Shown: positions 54,187 to 63,827 of the stretch, piece by piece
Numbering within the stretch: position 1 is the first letter of the stretch
How the letters are laid out: each line of letters begins with the position of its first letter
Position numbers and translations under genes: made by a program
NCBI RefSeq assembly: GCF_004768465.1
Contig: NZ_SRMF01000001.1
Location: 186,001 to 250,000 of the forward strand
DNA length: 64,000 bases
Source of the DNA: Natronospirillum operosum
GTDB lineage: Bacteria > Pseudomonadota > Gammaproteobacteria > Pseudomonadales > Natronospirillaceae
Direction: 5' to 3'
Notes under the pieces: generated by a model
Seen by the model: only the letters and a program-made list of their open reading frames with translations
Database searches by the model: none
What the model was told of the DNA's origin: nothing

Positions 54187-54480
54187 ATGCTGGTATTGGT
54201 GACTTATGACGTCAGTGTGACGTCGTCCGAGGGCAGAAGAAGACTGAGAACCATTGCAAAAATCTGTCTGGATTATGGAATGCGTGTACAGAACTCGGTC
54301 TTCGAGTGTGAAGTTGACCCCGCCCAGTATGCTGTCCTGAAGGATGAGCTGATGAATGTCTACGACCCGGAAGAAGACAGCCTGCGGTTTTACGTTCTGG
54401 GCAAAAAGGGCCGGCAACGGGTGGAGCATTACGGCAGCAAGCCTGTTGAAGACCCAAGTACCGACCCGTTGATCATATGA
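54187..54480 (+). CDS. cas2: Cas2 adaptation protein
   Basis: A 97-residue protein with the ferredoxin-like Cas2 fold: MLVLVTYDVSVTSSEGRRRLRTIAKICLDYGMRVQNSVFECEVDPAQYAVLKDELMNVYDPEEDSLRFYVLG. The first strand carries the conserved Asp (TYDVS). It bridges two Cas1 dimers in spacer acquisition. It starts 1 bp after the cas1 stop and ends 182 bp before the first repeat. Confidence 0.95.
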   Translation: MLVLVTYDVSVTSSEGRRRLRTIAKICLDYGMRVQNSVFECEVDPAQYAVLKDELMNVYDPEEDSLRFYVLGKKGRQRVEHYGSKPVEDPSTDPLII

Positions 54481-54662
54481 ACCAGGCGCTAACCCGTCGT
54501 TCTCATGAAAATGCGGGGCGGTTATCGCTCATTCAGACCGCCGCAGTGGTGCCGATCTGGTCAAAATAAAGTCATCTCATGTAGAGATTTTCCATAAGAG
54601 ATCTTTCGGTTATCGGGACAGCCGGTATTTCTCTTTGCTCTTTAACAACTTAGACTTGAACG
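54481..54662 (+). promoter_or_regulatory. CRISPR leader
   Basis: 182 bp between cas2 and the first repeat. An A/T-rich distal half (around 54560-54660, including TTTGCTCTTTAACAACTTAG next to the repeat) is the usual leader end. The promoter for the array is expected here; AAAATAAAG and similar A/T-blocks are present but I cannot fix a -35/-10 pair. The array must be transcribed rightwards, since the degenerate repeat is at the far end. Confidence 0.75.
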
Positions 54663-57036
54663 GTCGCGCCCCACGCGGGCGCGCGGATAGAAACTGGTCA
54701 TCCACCTGCAGCACTTCGGCAGCCTTGGTCGCGCCCCACGCGGGCGCGCGGATAGAAACGGACGCACAGAGCACCGATGCGATGCCCGCCGAGAGTCGCG
54801 CCCCACGCGGGCGCGCGGATAGAAACGCATTACGCAAGCGGCCGTGACAGATCCGGAGCAGTCGCGCCCCACGCGGGCGCGCGGATAGAAACGCTAACGT
54901 CGCGGCCTACTCCGTACGTGTCTCTAGTCGCGCCCCACGCGGGCGCGCGGATAGAAACGAGACCTACAGCGAAGCCGGGTACGTTTGGACAGTCGCGCCC
55001 CACGCGGGCGCGCGGATAGAAACCCCTCGCACCCCTGCAGCAACGGCGCCCACTGGAGTCGCGCCCCACGCGGGCGCGCGGATAGAAACAGCGACAGCGA
55101 TGCCATGGACCAGGCGCGCCGGGTCGCGCCCCACGCGGGCGCGCGGATAGAAACTCCACCATCGCGCTCTCAATGTGATAGCCGAACGAGGTCGCGCCCC
55201 ACGCGGGCGCGCGGATAGAAACTACGCCCCGGCCGACCAGGTGACGGCCGCCACCGTCGCGCCCCACGCGGGCGCGCGGATAGAAACTGGTCATTCCTGC
55301 CGCCCCTGCACTCCGATATGGTCGCGCCCCACGCGGGCGCGCGGATAGAAACTCGGGCCTCCGCCCGCAGACCTGATCGCCTGGGGCGTCGCGCCCCACG
55401 CGGGCGCGCGGATAGAAACGTTTTACGATCGACTTCAGCACCGTTGATTTGCCGTCGCGCCCCACGCGGGCGCGCGGATAGAAACAAGGTGTGATATACG
55501 CGTTACTCACCAACGGCGAGTCGCGCCCCACGCGGGCGCGCGGATAGAAACGTCTCCCCGGCCGCAAACGTCAGCGCCAGCTGGGTCGCGCCCCACGCGG
55601 GCGCGCGGATAGAAACGCGGCGGATTTTCGACGCGGCCGGCAAAGCGGGCGGTCGCGCCCCACGCGGGCGCGCGGATAGAAACCTCAAGTATCGTCCCTC
55701 CGCTCGGGGCGCCCGCGCGTCGCGCCCCACGCGGGCGCGCGGATAGAAACCCCGCCCTACAACGATACCCCCCACCAAACCGAGTCGCGCCCCACGCGGG
55801 CGCGCGGATAGAAACGTCGTCGGGCATCCGCACATTTTGCCGGCGCTTGGTCGCGCCCCACGCGGGCGCGCGGATAGAAACGCCAGGGTCTTGCGGCTGA
55901 TACCAATATAGCCGGGTCGCGCCCCACGCGGGCGCGCGGATAGAAACGGCGCACACACTGCGCTTGTCTCTCCGGGGGGCAGTCGCGCCCCACGCGGGCG
56001 CGCGGATAGAAACGGCGCACACACTGCGCTTGTCTCTCCGGGGGGCAGTCGCGCCCCACGCGGGCGCGCGGATAGAAACTTGTTCAGGGGCGATCTGTTC
56101 GGTGATGTCCAGCGTCGCGCCCCACGCGGGCGCGCGGATAGAAACATATTCAATATACGCGTTCAACTCAGTTAATTGGGTCGCGCCCCACGCGGGCGCG
56201 CGGATAGAAACCTGCACTTCCTGCAGATCCCCGTCGCGCTGCCTGGTCGCGCCCCACGCGGGCGCGCGGATAGAAACCCTCTGTTGTCAGCTCAGTGCGT
56301 ATATCGCCAGGTCGCGCCCCACGCGGGCGCGCGGATAGAAACAATAGCGCCGCACCGGCGGCACGGTCAGTTGCTCGTCGCGCCCCACGCGGGCGCGCGG
56401 ATAGAAACGGTCATACCGATTATTAAACTATGCGGCATTATCGTCGCGCCCCACGCGGGCGCGCGGATAGAAACCCGGACGTCGGCAGGTCGGAAATTTC
56501 AAACTCGCGTCGCGCCCCACGCGGGCGCGCGGATAGAAACTAAATCAAAAACCCCAATTGGTCTTTTTTGTCTAGTCGCGCCCCACGCGGGCGCGCGGAT
56601 AGAAACTGCGCAACTGGACACTGCAGGATGACACCGGGGGTCGCGCCCCACGCGGGCGCGCGGATAGAAACACCAGTATCATGAATTTCTTCTTACCCGA
56701 AAATCTTGTCGCGCCCCACGCGGGCGCGCGGATAGAAACCGTTGTAACATCACTACTGCCCCTACACCAGATGTCGCGCCCCACGCGGGCGCGCGGATAG
56801 AAACATCAACATGATGTGGTCGAAGTACACCAAACCAGGTCGCGCCCCACGCGGGCGCGCGGATAGAAACTCCCGGCACACGCGCTTACCGGGCCGGCAG
56901 TCAAGTCGCGCCCCACGCGGGCGCGCGGATAGAAACGCGAGCTGTGGCCATTGCGTCCGGACCGCGTCAAGTCGCGCCCCACGCGGGCGCGCGGATAGAA
57001 ACGAGAAGCCTGGCACGTACTGGAGCCGGGGCAGCC

Positions 57037-57076
57037 GTCGCGCCCCACGCGGGCGCGCGGACGCGCGGATAGAAAC
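57037..57076 (+). repeat. CRISPR repeat with 8-bp insertion
   Basis: This array repeat is 40 bp because an extra ACGCGCGG follows GCGCGCGG, giving two tandem 8-mers before ATAGAAAC. It would lengthen the crRNA hairpin and perhaps hinder Cas5c cutting at this unit. Confidence 0.9.
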
Positions 57077-57242
57077 CGTGTAATTGCCTACGGTATCGGT
57101 CGGCACATCACGTCGCGCCCCACGCGGGCGCGCGGATAGAAACGTATTCGGTTGCAGCATCGTATTGATGATGCTGAGTCGCGCCCCACGCGGGCGCGCG
57201 GATAGAAACCGGTAACTGCGATTGGGCTGGCGACCCTTCGAC

Positions 57243-57266
57243 GTCGCGCCCCACGCGGATAGAAAC
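57243..57266 (+). repeat. CRISPR repeat with 8-bp deletion
   Basis: This array repeat is only 24 bp: CCCCACGCG is joined directly to GATAGAAAC, so one GCGCGCGG is missing. It removes the second arm of the hairpin. It lies three repeats from the +8 variant, and the two changes are exact opposites. Confidence 0.9.
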
Positions 57267-57631
57267 ATCCAAGGGGGCCTGCCCAACGTTCTGGACATGC
57301 CGGTCGCGCCCCACGCGGGCGCGCGGATAGAAACGCACCAGTACCGATAGCGGTCGTAATCTGGCTGTGTCGCGCCCCACGCGGGCGCGCGGATAGAAAC
57401 GAGTCAGTGCACCAGGTGATCACCACATGCTGATGGTCGCGCCCCACGCGGGCGCGCGGATAGAAACATGCTATCACCTCAGTGGTTGCTATCAGTTGCT
57501 GGGTCGCGCCCCACGCGGGCGCGCGGATAGAAACTACTTGATGTAACTGGTCTAGGTGACACCAACACGTCGCGCCCCACGCGGGTGCGTGGATCACCCG
57601 TCATTCAGCGATGCTGCCCGGGGAATGATAG

Positions 57632-57660
57632 GCCGCTCCCCGCGAACGCGGGGACAACCG
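57632..57660 (+). repeat. Solitary type I-E-like CRISPR repeat
   Basis: GCTCCCCGCGAACGCGGGG followed by ACAACCG resembles the I-E repeat consensus GTGCTCCCCGCG-CGCGGGG-ATGAACCG in its stem, loop and end. It is only 38 bp after the I-C array and is not repeated in the window. It may be a trace of a lost I-E array, or a chance palindrome; no I-E cas genes are present. Confidence 0.4.
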
Positions 57661-57745
57661 GTGTGGTTAAAATATGTAAGCTCCTATTGTTCAACCCCAC
57701 TACCAGCGATCTGGTCAAAATGATGTTATCCCGGAGGATTTTCTT

Positions 57746-58180
57746 GTGCTCAATGCTATGGAAGATAAATTTGTGCGACTACTCAATGTTTCAACATTAC
57801 TCGCGGCCATGTTTTTCGTTGTCGGGTGTACGACTTACAGCCGTGATCACTATGTGTTGATGGCAGAGCCGGAAAGCCATGAGTTGCAGGGCATCGCGGA
57901 TCAGATATTCACGGCGGTTGAACCTGTGCTTGTTCGTCACGGTCTGCAGAATGTAATGCACGAGGGTACCTCAGACAGCGTGATGTTCTACTACTCGACG
58001 GGCGGAGGAGGTGCTGTTCGTGCGGGGGTCCGCATACATGATGGAATGGTTATTCTGGATACCTTTCAAACTCGCGGGGGTGCAGGCGGGGATTCGCCGG
58101 AATATGCCCGGCTTCGCGATGAGTTGATCGAGGCGTTGGGTAACGTCGATGGCGTTGAATTGGTCGAAATGGCTCGTTAG
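57746..58180 (+). CDS. Small lipoprotein
   Basis: A 144-residue protein with lipobox VVGCTTYSRD (Cys about residue 28). The rest is an alpha/beta domain (YVLMAEPESHELQGIADQIFTAVEPVLVRHGLQNVMHEGTSDSVMFYYSTGGGGAVRAGVRIHDGMVIL). GTG at 57746 is eight bases after GGAGG and is the best start; ATG at 57758 is next. Family not recognised. Probably outer-membrane anchored. Confidence 0.7.
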   Translation: MLNAMEDKFVRLLNVSTLLAAMFFVVGCTTYSRDHYVLMAEPESHELQGIADQIFTAVEPVLVRHGLQNVMHEGTSDSVMFYYSTGGGGAVRAGVRIHDGMVILDTFQTRGGAGGDSPEYARLRDELIEALGNVDGVELVEMAR

Positions 58181-58379
58181 ACGACTTTGCATACTGAGTA
58201 ATCATCGCTGGAGATGGCTGCAAGCATGGATCTGCTCTGGTCTGCGACCCGCAGAACTACCCCTAGGGTCAGTTGCACACTCTTCCGCCGATTCTCTAAG
58301 CTGATCCGGGTCATCGTCAGGGATGTTCGGTGTCCGCAGTCTGCGATTGTCTGTAGCTCACCATCAGGGATTGATCAGC

Positions 58380-59066
58380 ATGTACTCTTCTCGTCTTCGG
58401 GCCGCTCGGCCCACCTTCTCTCGCTCTTCGCTTTCTTCGCTTCTGTTTGCTGTGTTGCTGTTCCTGCTGAACGCCTGTTCGTCCACGCCGAAGGAGGTGG
58501 TGGAGCTGTCCTGGGTGATGGGGCAGGATCTGCGGGCGTTGCAGCAGTCCTATGACGGCATGGTGGTGGACCGCTTTGACAACTATCGGGCGCAGCGGCT
58601 GGCGTATCTGGAGGAGGAGTGGGTGCCGCTGTTTCTGGAAGACTGGATCGATGCCGGCCAATTGGTGCCGACGGCGCGTGGCGATGTGGTCTGGTCGGGT
58701 GGGTCCGAGGGTTTTGCGGCGCCGACACCGGGGCAGGAAGAGCAGCAGCTACTGGCGACGGTGCTGCTGTGGAGCGAGGTGGCGGTGGAGAACATTGAAG
58801 ACAAGCGGCGGGAACTGATCGAGCCTCTGGATGTGCGCGAACGGCAGGTGCGGGCCGAGGTGCAGGAGGCGTTTGGCCGGCTGCTGGCGGCCAATGCACA
58901 TATCACGGCGCATCTGAATGCACAGCGAGAGGTGGAGGCGGTACAGCAGGATCTGGCGCGGCGTCTGCAGGTGGATGAAGAGCTGGACCAGATCAACGCG
59001 TTGCTGGTTGAAACATCCGACTGGGCTCAGCGCGGCCTGGACGAGATCAGGGCGGCCGGGCTTTGA
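58380..59066 (+). CDS. Coiled-coil lipoprotein
   Basis: A 228-residue protein with lipobox LLFLLNACSSTPKE (Cys about residue 33). After it comes a helical, glutamate-rich domain (VDRFDNYRAQRLAYLEEEWVPLFLEDWID and VENIEDKRRELIEPLDVRERQVRAEVQEAFGRLLAANAHITAHLNAQREVEAVQQDLARRLQVDEELDQI) likely to form coiled coils. The start at 58380 follows a weak site. A 30-bp gap separates it from the small gene at 59096, suggesting an operon. Function unknown. Confidence 0.7.
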   Translation: MYSSRLRAARPTFSRSSLSSLLFAVLLFLLNACSSTPKEVVELSWVMGQDLRALQQSYDGMVVDRFDNYRAQRLAYLEEEWVPLFLEDWIDAGQLVPTARGDVVWSGGSEGFAAPTPGQEEQQLLATVLLWSEVAVENIEDKRRELIEPLDVRERQVRAEVQEAFGRLLAANAHITAHLNAQREVEAVQQDLARRLQVDEELDQINALLVETSDWAQRGLDEIRAAGL

Positions 59067-59095
59067 GCCGGCCAGTAAAATGGGAGGGTACCGGA

Positions 59096-59365
59096 ATGCG
59101 CAAGTTGGGCCGGAAGGCACGTGAGCGCACTGATGTGCAGTTGGCCGAACGCGAGCAGGCGGTGTTGCAGGCCACGGAGTTTGACTGGGAGGCCATCAGG
59201 CCGGAGCTGTCTGACCCGGATGAGCAGCAACTGCTGATGGAGGCGGTTGAGGCTGCCACGGCCCGCAACGAGAGCGTGGGTCAGGTGGTGGAACGGCTGG
59301 AGCATCTGGGTGAGAAGGGCATCAGGGTGGCAGAATTCCTGGCCTTGCGGCTTGGGCGGCTGTGA
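59096..59365 (+). CDS. Small protein of the MRKLGRK family
   Basis: An 89-residue protein (MRKLGRKARERTDVQLAERE, VLQATEFDWEAIRPELSDPDEQQLLMEAVEAATARNESVGQVVERLEHLGEKGIRVAEFLALRLGRL). It is well supported by GGAGGG before the ATG. It is the intact relative of the gene at 44646. It has no signal peptide and is charged and helical. Its pairing with the coiled-coil lipoprotein suggests a common role. Family function not known to me. Confidence 0.6.
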   Translation: MRKLGRKARERTDVQLAEREQAVLQATEFDWEAIRPELSDPDEQQLLMEAVEAATARNESVGQVVERLEHLGEKGIRVAEFLALRLGRL

Positions 59366-59372
59366 GTCCGCC

Positions 59373-60059
59373 TCAGGCGATGCTGCGGTCCCGAAGTACC
59401 TGGGTGATGATGGGGATGGGGGTCTGCAGGTGGGCCCGCACCATGGGCACGGCGCGGGCGGTGTCACGTGCGAGCAGGACTTCGACCAGGTCGGCATGTT
59501 CGCGCCGTTTGTTGTCCAGCGCTTCGGTGGAAAAGACAGTCTCGCGCAGCCACAGGTGGCGGTAGCGTTCGGCCTGGTCGAACAGGCTGGCGCGCGCCTG
59601 CATCAGGTGCCGGGAGCCGCAGCCTTCGGCAATGGCGTTGTGAAAGGCCTTGTGGCGTTCGTCCCAGACGGAGAGCACTTCTTCCGGGCTGCTGAGGTCC
59701 ACCACCTTGGAGAGGGTGTGCTGGTGGGCAATGATGTTGGCTTCCCAGTTGTCATCGCCGCGCGCAATGGCCAGTTCGATCACCAGACCTTCCACCTGCG
59801 AGCGGGCATCGTAGATGTCGTGCATTTCGTCCAGCGACATGGCGGCGACTCGGTAGCCGCGCTGGCTGATGGCGACGACCAGATGTTCCGCCACCAGTTG
59901 CGACAGGGCTTCCCGCAGCGGTCCGGTGCCCAGATCATAGCGCTCGCGCAGGCTGTGCATGCGCAGCTTTTCGCCGGGGGCAAAATCCCCGCGCAGAATG
60001 TCGCGCTTGAGCCAGCGGTAGGCGCTGATGCCCTGGTTGGGGCGGGCCGTTTCGGTCAT
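59373..60059 (-). CDS. GntR-family (FCD) transcriptional regulator
   Basis: A 228-residue protein. The winged HTH is AYRWLKRDILRGDFAPGEKLRMHSLRERYDLGTGPLREALSQLVAEHLVVAISQRGYRVAAMS; the FCD effector domain follows (LDEMHDIYDARSQVEGLVIELAIARGDDNWEANIIAHQHTL, WDERHKAFHNAIAEGCGSRHLMQ) with the metal-binding Asp/His residues. The start at 60059 has GGAG upstream; 60077 is the alternative. FCD regulators often sense dicarboxylates or sugar acids. It lies next to DctD/DctB, so control of C4-dicarboxylate or related uptake genes is plausible. Confidence 0.88.
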   Translation of the reverse strand: MTETARPNQGISAYRWLKRDILRGDFAPGEKLRMHSLRERYDLGTGPLREALSQLVAEHLVVAISQRGYRVAAMSLDEMHDIYDARSQVEGLVIELAIARGDDNWEANIIAHQHTLSKVVDLSSPEEVLSVWDERHKAFHNAIAEGCGSRHLMQARASLFDQAERYRHLWLRETVFSTEALDNKRREHADLVEVLLARDTARAVPMVRAHLQTPIPIITQVLRDRSIA

Positions 60060-60157
60060 GCGGTTGGGTTGCTCCATCTGATCAAATGTCGATAATCCTG
60101 CATATTATCGCACATTTGGCAGACTGTGTGAGACCTTGCAGCGGGTGGCTGGGTCGG

Positions 60158-61531
60158 TCAGGAGCGCTGCAGAAAGTCTTCGCGTTTGAGGCCGTACTTC
60201 TGCATTTTCTGGTTCAGCGTGCGGCGGGGCAGGTCGAGCACTTCCATGACCGTTTTCATGTCGCCCTTGTGGTGCGTGAGCTCGGCGCTGATCAGCGCCT
60301 TCTCGACCTGCTGCAGACGGGCACTGAGTGACTGCTCGCCATTGCTGTGCCTGGCGCGGTTGCTGCTGCCCAGTTGCAGCAACTCCTGTATCGAGGCCTG
60401 GCTGAAGCTCTGCGTCAGCAGGTGGCGCTCGGCGGTGTGGCGCAGTTCGCGCACATTACCGGGCCACTCGTGCAGCTCCAGAGCGATCAGGTCGTCATAG
60501 CTCAGTTCCGGCTCGGGCAGGTTGTGCCGCTCGGCCGACTGGCGCAGAAAATGGCTGAACAGCAGCGGAATATCGCCGCTGCGCTCGCGCAGGGTCGGCA
60601 ACTGGATGTCGGCCACCATCAGGCGGTAGAAGAGATCTTCCCGAAAACGCCCGGCACTGGCGGCGTCGCGCAGGTTTTCCTTGGTGGCGGAAATGACCCG
60701 CACATTGACCGCAATGGGCTTGTTCGAGCCGACGCGTACCACCTCGCGCTCCTGCAGAACGCGCAACAGCTTGATCTGGAATTCCATCGACATGCTTTCG
60801 ATTTCGTCCAGAAAAAGAGTGCCGTTGTGAGCGGCTTCGAAGATGCCCTGACGTGCCTTCTGGGCGCCGGTGAAGGCGCCGGCCTCATGGCCGAACAGTT
60901 CGCTCTCGCGCAGGTTCTCCGGTACGGCGGCCACATTGATGGCCACAAAGGGGTGCTCGCGGCGGATGCTGAGGTCGTGCAGGCTGCGCGCCACCAGTTC
61001 CTTGCCGGTGCCGGTTTCACCCAGGATGATGATGTCGGCATTGACCCGGGCCAGTGCACGGACCTGGGCGCGTACAGCCTCGATCTGCGGTGACTGGCCG
61101 ATGATGCGCTCGGCCAGCAGGTCATCTTCGCTGGCGTCATGCAGGGTCGGCATGGTGGCCAGGGTGACCTGGCGCTGCTTGCAGGCCCGCTTGATGGTTT
61201 CCACCAGACGTTCGGGCTTGTACGGTTTTTCGACAAAGTCATAGGCGCCGAGCTTCATGGCTTCTACGGCCAGGGCCACGCCGCCATGGCCGGTGATCAG
61301 TATCACCGGAATGCGGCTGTCGATTTCGCGCAGCAGGCTCATGCCGTCCATGCCGGGCATGCGAATGTCGGTCACTATGGCGCCCTGAAACTCCGGGCCT
61401 ATGGCGCCGAGCGCAGTGCGCGCATCGTTGAAGGTCTGTACACGGATGTCGGCCAGGGTGAGCCACTGTTCCAGTGACTCCAGCACTTCCGGGTCATCGT
61501 CGATGATGATGGCCTCGTACTTCAGTTGCAT
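60158..61531 (-). CDS. dctD: Sigma-54-dependent response regulator DctD
   Basis: A 457-residue protein. The receiver domain has AIIIDDDPEVLESL and phospho-acceptor Asp in VTDIRMPGMDG, with Lys in FVEKPYKPE. The AAA+ domain has ILGETGTGKE (Walker A), ESELFGHEAGAFTGAQKA (the GAFTGA loop that contacts sigma-54) and GTLFLDEIESM (Walker B). The Fis-type HTH is GDMKTVMEVLDLPRRTLNQKMQKYGL. When phosphorylated by DctB it activates sigma-54 promoters for C4-dicarboxylate transport. It starts 10 bp after dctB. Confidence 0.93.
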   Translation of the reverse strand: MQLKYEAIIIDDDPEVLESLEQWLTLADIRVQTFNDARTALGAIGPEFQGAIVTDIRMPGMDGMSLLREIDSRIPVILITGHGGVALAVEAMKLGAYDFVEKPYKPERLVETIKRACKQRQVTLATMPTLHDASEDDLLAERIIGQSPQIEAVRAQVRALARVNADIIILGETGTGKELVARSLHDLSIRREHPFVAINVAAVPENLRESELFGHEAGAFTGAQKARQGIFEAAHNGTLFLDEIESMSMEFQIKLLRVLQEREVVRVGSNKPIAVNVRVISATKENLRDAASAGRFREDLFYRLMVADIQLPTLRERSGDIPLLFSHFLRQSAERHNLPEPELSYDDLIALELHEWPGNVRELRHTAERHLLTQSFSQASIQELLQLGSSNRARHSNGEQSLSARLQQVEKALISAELTHHKGDMKTVMEVLDLPRRTLNQKMQKYGLKREDFLQRS

Positions 61532-61541
61532 ACTGGGTTTC

Positions 61542-63779
61542 TCACTTGATTACCGTGTCGGTTGGCGTTGTCTGCTGCGTGGCCGGCAGTGCCTGGCTGG
61601 CGGAGAAGGTCAGGGTGAAGGTGCAGCCCTGACCCGGTTGGCTGTGTACGGCGAGCCGGGCGCCCATGTCCAGTGCCAGGCTGTAGCTGATGGCCAGGCC
61701 CAGACCCACACCATCGCCCACGGGCTTGGTGCTGTAGAAGGGTTCGAAAATCTGCGCCTGCTGTTCCGTGCTGATGCCGGGGCCGTTGTCCTGCACCGCC
61801 ACTTCGGTACCCGGGCTGCCGTCCGAGGCTGGCTGAACGCGGATCTCTATGCGCCCGTCTTTCTGTTCGGACAGGGCATCAATGGCATTGTTGACCAGGT
61901 TGACCATGATCTGTTCCAGCATCATGTTGTTGGCCTGTACCGACTGCCTGGAGCTGACCTGCAGGTCACAGTGTATGCCCTGTTCTTCCAGCCGGTGGCT
62001 GAGCAGGTCCAGCGCATAGCGCACCGGGGCCTCCAGGGAGATGGTGTCACTGCCGGTATTGCGCTTGCCGGAGAACACCCGCAATTGGCGTGACAAGCGC
62101 GACAGCCGGTCAACCAGGGATTCGATTCGCCCCAGATTGGCGTCGACCTGGGCTGGCTTGTCCTGATTCAGCAGCAGGCGGCTGCTGGCGACATAGTTGC
62201 TCAGTGCCGTGATGGGCTGGTTGATCTCATGTGCGATGGCCGAGGACATGCGACCCAGCGCCGCCAGCTTCTGGTTCTGCGCCAGTGCCGCCTGGGCTTC
62301 CTGCAGGTCGCGCGTGCGGGCTTCCACCCGCGCTTCCAGTTCCTCGTTGGCGCGCTCCAGGCCGATCTGCGCCGCAGTGAGTTCAGTAATGTCCTGTACC
62401 GTCAGGATGAATTCGTTATTGTTGCCCACGCGTATCGGGTTCAGCGTATAGAGTACCGGGAAGCGGCTGCCATCACCGCGCAGGCCTTCGCCACGCACGG
62501 GGCCCAGCCCGCGGGCTTCGGGCTGCCAGGGCTGCAGCAGGCGCGCGGGAATGCAGCCCGGTTCGGGTTGATCATCCAGAGCTGCCTCGTCGAGCAGGAA
62601 CAGGGCTCGGGCCTTTTCGTTGATGAACAGCGGCTTGAAGTCGGCATCCAGGTTGAACAGGCCGGCATCCGTATTCTGAATGATGGCGCGCTGGTGCGAT
62701 TCGCGCTCTGCGGTCAGTTGCGTGACCGTCGACTGGGCCAGTGACCGCCGGTGCCGCTCACGATAGTAGAGCAGGCCGGCGGCGAACAGCACATAGAGCA
62801 GCACGATGCCGGTCTGCTGAGCACGCACCACGGTTTTCAGGCTGTCTACCGGCACCCGCCAGTGCATTTCCCAGGGGTAGTCACTGATCGGGGATGAAAA
62901 CGTCAGTTGCACCCCCTGGTCGCCCAGGTCGAATGCCCGGCTGTTGAGCGGTCCCGGTGCTTCGGCCCGGGTCAGTTCCGGCACGTCGGAAGCACCGTAC
63001 TGGCGGGTCTCTTCGAGTATGGCCCGGTCCTCGTCCGACAGCGGATAGGTGGCATGATAGTGCCATTCGGGTTCGGAAGAGAGAAAGATCACGCCTTTGT
63101 TGTCCGTGACCCAGACAGCATCCCCGGAATAGAGCCAGCTTTCCTCCAGTGGTGCCAGGTCGATCTTGACCACAACCACGCCCAGCACTTCATCGTCCTG
63201 CATGACGGGGTGGGAGAAAAACAGCCCGGGAATGCCGGAGGTGGCACCGACGGCATAGTAGAACCCCTGGCCGCCATCCAGAGCATCGATGAAATAGGGT
63301 CGGAAGCCATAGTTGCTGCCGACAAAGGTATCTTCGGTCTGATAGTTGCTGGACCAGTGGGTCATGCCGCTGGCATCCATGATGAAAATTTCATCGGAGC
63401 CGGCCTGGCGGTTGATCAGGTTGAGCAGGCCGGAGGTTTCCTGTTGGCCGCCGATCAGGGACTGTTCGCTGCTCAACTGACGCAATGGCGTCAGTATACG
63501 CGGGTCGGAGGCCAGCACACGGGGCAGGTACTGGTGGCGGTCGATAGTGGCCTGCAGTGAGGTCTGATAGGCGCCCAGACGGCGCTCGGCGAGGTCAGCT
63601 GTGCGCATGGCCTCGAGCCGCATCAGCCAGCCATCGGTCAGCATCAGTACCAGCAGCAACAGCAGGCTGCCGCCGATCAGGCCGGTGACCAGGTTCGGCC
63701 GCAGGCTGCGTTGACGGATGCGCGTGAGAAAGTCTGGCATCGACTGCAGTGCCACCTGTATTTGTCTTGTCGTTTTCAT
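61542..63779 (-). CDS. dctB: Sensor histidine kinase DctB
   Basis: A 745-residue protein. TM1 is LVTGLIGGSLLLLLVLMLT, then a large periplasmic double-PDC sensor (IFIMDASGMTHWSSNYQTEDTFVGSNYGFRPYFIDALDGGQGFYYAVGATSGIPGLFFSHPV), TM2 GIVLLYVLFAAGLLYY, and a PAS-like segment. The kinase core has H-box AIAHEINQPITALSNYVASSRLLL, N-box NLVNNAIDAL and G-boxes DNGPGIS and GVGLGLAISYS. It senses periplasmic C4-dicarboxylates and phosphorylates DctD. Start at 63779 (MKTTRQIQVAL) is inferred from the position of TM1. Confidence 0.92.
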   Translation of the reverse strand: MKTTRQIQVALQSMPDFLTRIRQRSLRPNLVTGLIGGSLLLLLVLMLTDGWLMRLEAMRTADLAERRLGAYQTSLQATIDRHQYLPRVLASDPRILTPLRQLSSEQSLIGGQQETSGLLNLINRQAGSDEIFIMDASGMTHWSSNYQTEDTFVGSNYGFRPYFIDALDGGQGFYYAVGATSGIPGLFFSHPVMQDDEVLGVVVVKIDLAPLEESWLYSGDAVWVTDNKGVIFLSSEPEWHYHATYPLSDEDRAILEETRQYGASDVPELTRAEAPGPLNSRAFDLGDQGVQLTFSSPISDYPWEMHWRVPVDSLKTVVRAQQTGIVLLYVLFAAGLLYYRERHRRSLAQSTVTQLTAERESHQRAIIQNTDAGLFNLDADFKPLFINEKARALFLLDEAALDDQPEPGCIPARLLQPWQPEARGLGPVRGEGLRGDGSRFPVLYTLNPIRVGNNNEFILTVQDITELTAAQIGLERANEELEARVEARTRDLQEAQAALAQNQKLAALGRMSSAIAHEINQPITALSNYVASSRLLLNQDKPAQVDANLGRIESLVDRLSRLSRQLRVFSGKRNTGSDTISLEAPVRYALDLLSHRLEEQGIHCDLQVSSRQSVQANNMMLEQIMVNLVNNAIDALSEQKDGRIEIRVQPASDGSPGTEVAVQDNGPGISTEQQAQIFEPFYSTKPVGDGVGLGLAISYSLALDMGARLAVHSQPGQGCTFTLTFSASQALPATQQTTPTDTVIK

Positions 63780-63827
63780 GAGTGGTTGTTCCGATGGTAG
63801 CGCAGCGGGGAGGCGGAGGCCAGTTTC

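Larger units (their letters stand above)
54663..57594 (+). CRISPR. Type I-C CRISPR array, 45 repeats and 44 spacers
   Basis: The 32-bp repeat begins GTCGCGCCCCACGCG, ends GCGCGGATAGAAAC, and can form the CGCCCC/GGGCG-type hairpin of I-C. Spacers are 33-36 bp, repeat period 65-68. I counted starts from 54663 to 57569. The last repeat (57569) keeps 26 bases, has GTGCGTGGAT in the second half and lacks GAAAC, marking the leader-distal end. Spacers 20 and 21 (55948-55981, 56014-56047) are identical. The repeats at 57037 and 57243 differ in length. Open frames on both strands here are artefacts. Confidence 0.98.

Noticed and set aside
56232-56240. GTCGCGCTG inside a spacer taken as another repeat start
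   Set aside because: Only the first seven bases match, and the next true repeat starts at 56246 in the normal period.
54610-57597. Many open reading frames on both strands in the CRISPR array, with repeated FLSARPRGAR or SIRAPAWGAT segments
   Set aside because: They are translations of the 32-bp repeat, whose lack of stops gives long frames; no ribosome sites, no family, and periodic content.
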